NCBI GenBank assembly: GCA_035253505.1
Contig: DATFCC010000413.1
Span: forward strand, 1-10,504
Reading direction: 5' to 3'
From: AWTP1-13 sp035253505
GTDB taxonomy: Bacteria > Pseudomonadota > Alphaproteobacteria > Rhizobiales > Hyphomicrobiaceae
Length of the DNA: 10,504 nt
Part shown: positions 6,269 to 10,504 of the stretch, piece by piece
Position numbering within the stretch: position 1 is the first letter of the stretch
Layout of the letters: each line of letters starts with the position of its first letter
Notes under the pieces: generated by a model
What the model saw: the letters and a program-made list of their open reading frames with translations, nothing else
The model's database searches: none
Told to the model about the DNA's origin: nothing
Program-made: the position numbers and the translations under genes

Positions 6269-7159
6269 ATGCCGATTTCCGCCAAACCCTTCGCCGCCAA
6301 GAAGCATGCCCCCATCATGGGCCGGCGCATGGCCTACATCGATGAGGGCTCGGGTCCGGCGATCGTGTTCCAGCACGGCAACCCGACCTCCTCCTACCTC
6401 TGGCGCAACATCATGCCCCACTGCACCGGCCTGGGGCGGCTCGTCGCCTGCGACCTGATCGGGATGGGCGACAGCGACAAGCTCCCTTCCCCTGGTCCCG
6501 GCCGCTACACCTATGCCGAGCAGCGCGATCACCTGTTCGCCCTGTGGGATCACCTCGCGCTCGGCGACAAGGTGGTGCTCGTCATCCACGACTGGGGCTC
6601 GGCACTCGGCTTCGACTGGGCGCACCGTCACGCCGAGCGCGTGGCCGGCATCGTCTACATGGAAGCCCTGGTGATGCCGGTGACGTGGGCCGACTGGCCG
6701 GAGAATGCGCGCCGCGCCTTCCAGGGTTTCCGCTCCGAAGGCGGGGAGGACATGATCCTCGCCAAGAACATGTTCGTCGAGCGCATCCTGCCCGGCTCCA
6801 TCATGCGGAAACTCTCGGAGGAGGAGATGGCCGAGTATCGCCGCCCGTTCGCGGCCGCCGGCGAGGATCGCCGGCCGACGCTCACCTGGCCGCGGCAGAT
6901 CCCCATCGAGGGCGCTCCAGCCGACGTGGCGGCAGTGGTCGAGGGCTACGGGCGCTGGCTGGCCTCGAGCCCCATTCCGAAGCTTTTCATCAATGCCGAC
7001 CCCGGCTCCATCCTGGTCGGCCGCCAGCGCGAGTTCTGCCGCACCTGGCCGAACCAGACCGAGGTGATGGTCAAGGGCCTGCACTTCGTACAGGAGGACA
7101 GCCCCGACGAGATCGGACACGCCATCGCGCAGTTCGTGCGCACCTGTAGGGCGCAATAG
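6269..7159 (+). CDS. linB: Haloalkane dehalogenase, LinB-like (HLD-II)
   Basis: This 296-residue alpha/beta hydrolase should cleave carbon-halogen bonds hydrolytically, giving an alcohol, halide and a proton. It aligns from memory without gaps to LinB of Sphingobium. Matching blocks include GRRMAYIDEG, FQHGNPTSSYLWRNIMPHC, CDLIGMGDSDKL, HDWGSALGFDWA, RRPTLTWPRQIPI, PIPKLFINA, FCRTWPNQTE and QEDSPDEIG. The full catalytic pentad is present at LinB numbering: nucleophile D108, base H272, acid E132 and halide-binding N38 and W109. Near the access tunnel it differs from LinB as I recall it, with S177 in place of L177, W143 for F143 and A147 for D147, so substrate range may differ. There is no signal peptide; it is cytoplasmic. 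GGAGG lies 4 nt before the ATG. The final residues CRAQ and the TAG stop lie inside a REP element. No other dehalogenation gene is nearby. Confidence 0.95.
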   Translation: MPISAKPFAAKKHAPIMGRRMAYIDEGSGPAIVFQHGNPTSSYLWRNIMPHCTGLGRLVACDLIGMGDSDKLPSPGPGRYTYAEQRDHLFALWDHLALGDKVVLVIHDWGSALGFDWAHRHAERVAGIVYMEALVMPVTWADWPENARRAFQGFRSEGGEDMILAKNMFVERILPGSIMRKLSEEEMAEYRRPFAAAGEDRRPTLTWPRQIPIEGAPADVAAVVEGYGRWLASSPIPKLFINADPGSILVGRQREFCRTWPNQTEVMVKGLHFVQEDSPDEIGHAIAQFVRTCRAQ

Positions 7160-7177
7160 GCGAAGCCTTATTGCGCC
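7146..7177 (+). repeat. REP element A (family 1), overlapping the dehalogenase 3' end
   Basis: The element begins with GTAG, the hallmark 5' tetranucleotide of RAYT-associated REPs. It folds into a hairpin: GGCGCAAT (7150-7157) pairs with ATTGCGCC (7170-7177), and AGGC pairs with GCCT around a GAA loop, with one bulged T. It overlaps the last codons and stop of the dehalogenase, so it may also stabilise or terminate that mRNA. Confidence 0.75.
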
Positions 7178-7193
7178 GGTTGGCGCTCCAGGT

Positions 7194-7223
7194 GGCGCAA
7201 TAGGCTTCGCTATTGCGCCCTAC
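7194..7223 (-). repeat. REP element B (family 1), inverted partner of A
   Basis: On the minus strand this is GTAG followed by GGCGCAATAG, a GCGAAGC core and CTATTGCGCC. It is nearly the same sequence as element A, with two one-base length differences. A and B face each other with a 16-nt spacer, the classic inverted-pair (BIME/REPIN) arrangement. The pair as a whole can form a long cruciform. Confidence 0.75.
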
Positions 7224-7344
7224 GCCCAACGGCGCATTCCAACATCGCTGTTCGGCATCGTGCTGGGCCTTTGGAGAGTGTAGGGACAGTGCGGCCAAGA
7301 ACGGCTATCGGCAGCATCCGGGGACGCCATTGGCCGCTGATGTT

Positions 7345-7375
7345 GTAGGTTGGGTCAAGCGAAGCGCAGACCCAA
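7345..7375 (+). repeat. REP element C (family 2)
   Basis: The element starts with GTAGG and folds with TTGGGTC (7350-7356) pairing with GACCCAA (7369-7375) and an inner GCG/CGC around AAG. It shares the GTAG head and GCGAAGC core with family 1 but has a different stem. The DUF1287 frame is open through it, but that is not evidence of translation here. Confidence 0.72.
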
Positions 7376-7386
7376 TACGCCCCACG

Positions 7387-7418
7387 TTGGGTCATCGCTC
7401 ACGCTCGACCCAACCTAC
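7387..7418 (-). repeat. REP element D (family 2), inverted partner of C
   Basis: Read on the minus strand it begins GTAGGTTGGGTC, identical to the head of element C, and closes with GACCCAA. Its loop core has diverged from that of C. C and D are separated by 11 nt in inverted orientation, forming a second BIME-like pair. Confidence 0.72.
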
Positions 7419-7496
7419 GTCTCCGAGGACGCCGCAATTCCAACATCGGCGTCGGGCACTCTCGAATCGAAGGCGTCGACAAAGCGCGTGGCGCGA

Positions 7497-8216
7497 ATGA
7501 ACACGAAGGATGCGACGGAGGATAACGCGCGCCCACGCCGGAACGACTGCTTCGGCGCGCGCCTGTGCGCTTGGTTCGCGCGGCTGGCGATCGTTGCCAC
7601 CGCCGTCCTCTTGCTAACGGGCGTACAGGCCGATGCGCGCGACGAGCGCCGCTCTCAGCTCGGCGCTGCGGACCTGGCCGCGACGCCATCTGCCGGCGGC
7701 AAGGACGGCGCTGCCTCGGACACCTTCGGCGCCAGGCTGGCCACGGCGGCGCGCAGGCAGACCTCGAACTTCGTCTTCTACAATCCGGCCTACGTGAAGA
7801 TCCCCTACCCCATGGGCGACGTGCCGTCCTACACGGGCGTATGCACGGACGTGGTGGTGCGCGCCTATCGCGCGCTCGGCATCGACCTGCAGGTGCTGGT
7901 GCAGAAAGCGGGTGCGGGAACGGGCGACACCAACATCGACCACCGTCGCGTCGAGGTGCTGCGCCGTTTCTTCGCGCGCTCCGGCACCAGCCTGCCCATC
8001 ACCGCAAACCCCGCCGACTACCGGGCCGGCGACATCGTCACCTACTACATGCCGAACGGCTTCTGGTCCAAGACGCACATCGCCATCGTGGCCGCCGAGA
8101 AGACGGCTCTCGGTGTGCCGCTGGTGGTGCACAATCGCGGCTGGGGTGTGCAGGCGGAGGACTGGCTGTTCGCAGAGAAGATCACCGGCCATTTCCGTTA
8201 CGGCGGCCCGCGCTGA
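7497..8216 (+). CDS. Secreted DUF1287 family protein (YijF-like)
   Basis: This 239-residue protein has a signal peptide or anchor at about 24-45 (hydrophobic core AIVATAVLLLTG, then QADA). It is followed by a variable region and the DUF1287 domain (about 85-236). Family blocks are visible: FNPAYVKIPYP-like (93-105), GDVPSYTGVCTDVVVRAYRA (107-126), DTNIDHRRVEVL (144-155), PADYRAGDIVTYYM (172-185), THIAIVA (193-199), VVHNRGWG (210-217) and ITGHFRYG. C116, H194 and H212 are in places expected for an NlpC/P60-like cysteine-hydrolase fold, so a cell-wall role is plausible but unproven for this family. The start is uncertain: the ATG at 7497 has only a weak SD and gives a long n-region, and a GTG lies at 7488. 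The frame is open back to 7350, but that includes REP elements. It stands alone, with the REP pairs upstream. Confidence 0.88.
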   Translation: MNTKDATEDNARPRRNDCFGARLCAWFARLAIVATAVLLLTGVQADARDERRSQLGAADLAATPSAGGKDGAASDTFGARLATAARRQTSNFVFYNPAYVKIPYPMGDVPSYTGVCTDVVVRAYRALGIDLQVLVQKAGAGTGDTNIDHRRVEVLRRFFARSGTSLPITANPADYRAGDIVTYYMPNGFWSKTHIAIVAAEKTALGVPLVVHNRGWGVQAEDWLFAEKITGHFRYGGPR

Positions 8217-8336
8217 GGCGCGCCGGCATCGGTGGCCGAGAACCGAGGGGCGACGTCCGCTACTTAACCTTTCGTTATCCCGCCTGTCTCAGCCTCGCTT
8301 GGCGGCGGGGCGAATCTGCTCGAACGATTCGATCGT

Positions 8337-8370
8337 GCATTCGGCCGGCCAACGCATTCGGCCGGGCCAC
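8337..8370. repeat. 17-bp tandem direct repeat, two copies
   Basis: Two adjacent 17-bp units both begin GCATTCGGCCGG (8337-8348 and 8354-8365), and 15 of 17 positions match. They lie 3 nt upstream of the ATG at 8374 and contain CGGCCG-type palindromic cores. They may be a paired operator or a simple slippage duplication. Confidence 0.5.
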
Positions 8371-8373
8371 CAC

Positions 8374-9180
8374 ATGCAACTTTCCGCTCAGATCACTTTT
8401 GGCTGGCTCAGCGAGCTGCTTGGTTGGGCGCTCATCGTGGGCGGAATGAGCCTTGCCTTACAGACGCTCGGCCTGCGCATGCCGGCGGTCGGACTGGGCC
8501 GCCTCGCCCACCTGGGCAACCTGGCAAACAGGGTCGCGCCGCGCCGCATCGCCGGACACGCCGCGCCGGAGCGCATCTACCCCACGTTGCACATGGATCA
8601 GATTCCGGCCGACATCGACCCTCAGCGGCTGGAGTTCGTCGCACATCTTCACGCGCGCGCCCTGGAAGAGCTAGAGGCAGCGGACGATGCATTCTGCACC
8701 CTGCTCGCCGACCTCGCGCCCCTCGTTGCCGTGACGAGAATGGCCACCGCCGCCGCAGACGCGCCGCTGGACGAGCCATCGCCGCGTAGGAACGGCCGCT
8801 ATGCCGGAGCGCGGGCCGGCGCGAAGAAGTCGATCAGCGCATCGAGCAGCGCATCCGGCGCCTCGGCCAGCAGCATGTGGCCGCAATCCGCGAGCGCCAC
8901 GGTGCGCGCGCCCGCAATCAGCCCCGCCAGCTCGCGCCCGACCTTTGCCGGCGTCATGATGTCGTTGTCGGCAATCGCCACCAGCGCCGGGCAGCGCACC
9001 TTGCGCGCCGCGTCGGCGCCGGTCTTCCACTCACCGCATGCCGCGAGGTCGGTGTGCAGCACACCGGGGGCGTTGCGTGCGAACAGCGCCATGGTCGCGC
9101 CCGTCATCCACAAGCCCGGCACCGGATGCCCGCCCATCTTGGCCGCAGCGCCGTGGGCCCAGGCCGTCATCATCGCATAG
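8374..9180 (+). CDS. Uncertain ORF: coding-like 5' part, 3' part antisense to hydrolase
   Basis: I do not recognise this product. From 8374 to about 8770 the frame behaves like a gene. In a hand count of about 100 codons, G+C was about 84% at position 1, 50% at position 2 and 85% at position 3, the pattern of real genes here. The predicted N-terminus is hydrophobic (FGWLSELLGWALIVGGMSLA, about 9-28), followed by a charged, helix-prone segment (HMDQIPADIDPQRLEFVAHL, EELEAADDAF). The frame has no stop until 9178-9180 and so would overlap about 380 nt of the opposite-strand hydrolase. That tail (Ser/Ala-rich) looks like antisense noise. It may be a gene that lost its 3' end or carries a frameshift. 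The SD before 8374 is weak. The true end, and whether it is expressed, are open. Confidence 0.3.
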   Translation: MQLSAQITFGWLSELLGWALIVGGMSLALQTLGLRMPAVGLGRLAHLGNLANRVAPRRIAGHAAPERIYPTLHMDQIPADIDPQRLEFVAHLHARALEELEAADDAFCTLLADLAPLVAVTRMATAAADAPLDEPSPRRNGRYAGARAGAKKSISASSSASGASASSMWPQSASATVRAPAISPASSRPTFAGVMMSLSAIATSAGQRTLRAASAPVFHSPHAARSVCSTPGALRANSAMVAPVIHKPGTGCPPILAAAPWAQAVIIA

Positions 9181-9608
9181 GCGCGCTCGGGCGCATCCTT
9201 GGCGGCGGCCAGCAGATCGCGGTGCACCGGAATAGCCGCCGCGGTGCCCAGCAGCGCGATGCGCGTGACGCGCTCGGGCATGAGCGCCGCCGCCTCCAGC
9301 GCGATGGCCGCCCCCATGGAATGCCCGACCAGCGCCGCCTGCCGGGCGCCCGCTGCATCGAGGACGCTGCCGACCCACCGCGCCATCTCGTCGAGCGAGG
9401 CGAGCGGCGCTCCTTCCGAGCGCCCGTGGCCCGGCAGATCGACGGCCAGCACGGAGTGGCCATGCCAGGCGAACCAGCGCGCCGGCAGATGCCACACGGT
9501 GTGGTCGCAGCCCGCCCCGTGCAGCAAGACGACCACCGGTCTTGCCGCGTCGAACGGACGACCGCCCGTCGCCGCATGCACCCTGCGTCCCTCGACCTTC
9601 AATTCCAT
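8799..9608 (-). CDS. Alpha/beta-fold hydrolase
   Basis: This 269-residue cytoplasmic hydrolase has the canonical alpha/beta layout. HGAG (30-33) supplies the oxyanion-hole region. AVDLPGHGRSEG (55-66) is the usual second strand-turn. The nucleophile is S97 in GHSMG (95-99). D216 in IADNDIMTP is the likely acid, and H244 in DCGHM is the base. The cap region (about 125-195) is Ala/Met-rich. This serine-triad family includes esterases, lactonases and C-C hydrolases, and the substrate cannot be told from sequence. It is not a dehalogenase of the HLD type, since the nucleophile is Ser. The start at 9608 has GAGGG 8 nt upstream; the frame runs on to 9719, but that part lies in the palindromic intergenic element. 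Its stop lies at the far side of the uncertain plus-strand ORF. Confidence 0.9.
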   Translation of the reverse strand: MELKVEGRRVHAATGGRPFDAARPVVVLLHGAGCDHTVWHLPARWFAWHGHSVLAVDLPGHGRSEGAPLASLDEMARWVGSVLDAAGARQAALVGHSMGAAIALEAAALMPERVTRIALLGTAAAIPVHRDLLAAAKDAPERAYAMMTAWAHGAAAKMGGHPVPGLWMTGATMALFARNAPGVLHTDLAACGEWKTGADAARKVRCPALVAIADNDIMTPAKVGRELAGLIAGARTVALADCGHMLLAEAPDALLDALIDFFAPARAPA

Positions 9609-9651
9609 CCCACCATCCCTCTTCGAAACATCTCTAACGCACGCGCCGGTG

Positions 9652-9842
9652 TCCCTCTCCCCCTGGGGGATAGGACGTGAGGCCATGACTTGCGATCGCG
9701 CGCGCCTCCCTGGCCACAAGAATGACGTCCATGACGCGATCGCAAATCATGTGGCCGAACTGGTGAGGGGCGACTGCATGCACGGTGAGGAAGGCCTCCT
9801 CATCCGCCCCTTGCGGGGCACCTTCTCCCAAAGGGGAGAAGG
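9652..9842. repeat. Composite extragenic palindromic element (RIME-like)
   Basis: The gap between metY and the hydrolase is a string of inverted repeats. CCT.TCCCC/GGGGA.AGG forms a small hairpin around 9655-9675. A large imperfect inverted repeat has core TTGCGATCGCG (9690-9700) and CGCGATCGCAA (9735-9745), extended outwards by CATGA/TCATG. GCCCC/GGGGC forms a hairpin at 9806-9819. CCTTCTCCC/GGGAGAAGG forms a 9-bp hairpin at 9821-9842. The last two resemble the intergenic mosaic repeats common in Rhizobiales and relatives. An 83-codon frame lies wholly within it and is treated as repeat-derived. The last hairpins lie 57 nt beyond the metY stop and could act as its terminator. Confidence 0.6.
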
Positions 9843-9898
9843 GTCCACGCGGTGGCGATGGCGACGGCAAGCGCGGGTTCGCCACCAGTCATGCTCCC

Positions 9899-10504
9899 TC
9901 AGCCTTTCTGCGAGGCGGCGAGCGCCTGGGCGAGATCATCGGTGAGGTCGGCTGCGTCCTCCAGGCCGATCGACAGGCGCACCAGCTCCTCGCCAACCCC
10001 CGCCTTGGCCAGGTCCTCGACGCTCATCTGCTGATGCGTCGTGCTGGCCGGATGGATCACCAGCGACTTGGCGTCGCCGACGTTGGCGAGATGCGAGAAT
10101 ACGCGCAGGCGCTCGATCAGTTTCGCGCCGGCCTTGCGGCCGCCCTTGATGCCGAAGCTCATGATGGCGCCGGCGCCCCGCGGCATCAGCCGCCTGGCGA
10201 GCGCGTGATCGGGATGGCCTTCGAGGCCGGGATACTTCACCCAGGCCACGGCTGCATGCTTCTCCAGGAAACGCGCGACGGCCTCGGCGTTGGCGACGTG
10301 CCGCGCCATCCGCACCGGCAGGGTCTCGATGCCTTGCAGCAGATAGAAGGCGTTGGCGGGGCTCATGCAGGCACCGAAATCGCGCACGCCCTCGACCCGC
10401 GCGCGCGTGACGAAGGCGGCTGGGCCGAACTCGTCGGCGAACGAGATGCCGTGGTACCCGGCATAGGGCTCGGTCATGGTCGGGAACTTGCCCGAGGCCG
10501 TCCA
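9899..10504 (-). CDS. metY: O-acetylhomoserine sulfhydrylase (aminocarboxypropyltransferase), C-terminal part
   Basis: The frame is open from the right edge to the TGA at 9899-9901, giving 201 residues of the C-terminal half; the N-terminus and PLP-lysine region lie outside the window. It matches the Cys/Met-metabolism PLP enzyme family in its MetY branch. Blocks include the edge segment WTASGKFPTMTEPYAGYHG, FGACMSPANAFYLLQGIETLP, RHVANAEAVARFLEKH, RGAGAIMSFGIKGG, FSHLANVGDAKSLVIHPAST, THQQMS and LVRLSIGLEDA. The SLVIHPAST...RLS.G.ED stretch holds the substrate carboxylate-binding Arg and is characteristic of this family. The reaction is O-acetyl-L-homoserine plus sulfide to homocysteine plus acetate, in methionine synthesis. 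The internal ATG at 10477 is not the start, since homologous sequence continues to the edge. Confidence 0.94.
   Translation of the reverse strand, partial: WTASGKFPTMTEPYAGYHGISFADEFGPAAFVTRARVEGVRDFGACMSPANAFYLLQGIETLPVRMARHVANAEAVARFLEKHAAVAWVKYPGLEGHPDHALARRLMPRGAGAIMSFGIKGGRKAGAKLIERLRVFSHLANVGDAKSLVIHPASTTHQQMSVEDLAKAGVGEELVRLSIGLEDAADLTDDLAQALAASQKG

Larger units (their letters stand above)
7160..7496. other. Intergenic region built largely of REP pairs
   Basis: About 340 nt between the dehalogenase and the DUF1287 gene. It holds two inverted pairs of REP elements from two families (7146-7223 and 7345-7418). After each pair there is a copy of TTCCAACATCG (7237-7247 and 7438-7448) in slightly similar flanking sequence. 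No gene is supported in it. Confidence 0.65.

Noticed and set aside
4700..7156. An 818-codon open frame on the minus strand, antisense to the cyclase and dehalogenase
   Set aside because: It is the mirror of two well-supported genes in a GC-rich genome. Its product is Arg/His/Asp-rich with no family likeness, and it has no SD.
7345..7496. Upstream extension of the DUF1287 frame to 7350
   Set aside because: It would translate two REP palindromes into protein. The ATG at 7497 leads into a plausible signal peptide.
8225..8310. Small stems after the DUF1287 gene (TCGGT/ACCGA and CCGCC/GGCGG) as terminators
   Set aside because: The stems are only 5 bp with loops of 8 nt or more and no T-run, which is expected by chance at this base composition.
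9634..9885. An 83-codon minus-strand frame between metY and the hydrolase
   Set aside because: It lies entirely within the palindromic element. Its sequence, such as SPLGEGAP and SYPPGGEG, is what such repeats give when translated.

Overview
The window is GC-rich bacterial chromosome. Its genes have a strong codon signature: high G+C at positions 1 and 3, lower at position 2. The gene content and the style of the intergenic palindromes suggest an alphaproteobacterium of Rhodospirillales or Rhizobiales type. The main hints are a cold-shock protein with two CSD domains, DUF2147 and DUF1287 secreted proteins, a MetY-type sulfhydrylase, GTAG-headed REP elements and RIME-like hairpins. This placement is inferred from gene types, not from any rRNA gene.

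Layout. From 3567 down to the left edge, five genes lie head to tail on the minus strand, with gaps of 49, 14, 83 and 15 nt. In transcription order they are a His/Trp-rich secreted protein, a MacB/DevC-type ABC permease, its ATPase, a secreted DUF2147 protein, and a secreted Ala/Pro-rich protein that runs off the left edge. They look like one envelope-directed operon. Upstream of it, also on the minus strand, is a double cold-shock-domain protein (3815-4474) with its own terminator. A 378-nt divergent region containing several perfect hairpins separates it from a plus-strand membrane-bound class III adenylate cyclase (4853-6169).

Next on the plus strand comes a LinB-type haloalkane dehalogenase (6269-7159) with the complete catalytic pentad. 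Its last residues and stop codon are supplied by a REP palindrome. Two inverted pairs of REPs from two different families fill the gap before a secreted DUF1287 protein (7497-8216). A coding-like but unclear ORF follows from 8374 and has no stop before it runs antisense into an alpha/beta hydrolase (8799-9608, minus). A composite palindromic element (9652-9842) separates that hydrolase from the C-terminal part of an O-acetylhomoserine sulfhydrylase (metY, 9899 to the right edge, minus).

How the genes work together. The clearest functional unit is the five-gene minus-strand operon: an adaptor-less ABC exporter with three secreted partners, whose substrate cannot be read from sequence. The remaining genes look like independent single-gene units. 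These are cold shock/RNA chaperone, cAMP signalling, dehalogenation, a cell-envelope peptidase-like protein, a hydrolase and methionine biosynthesis. I see no tRNA, rRNA, CRISPR array, transposase or phage gene.
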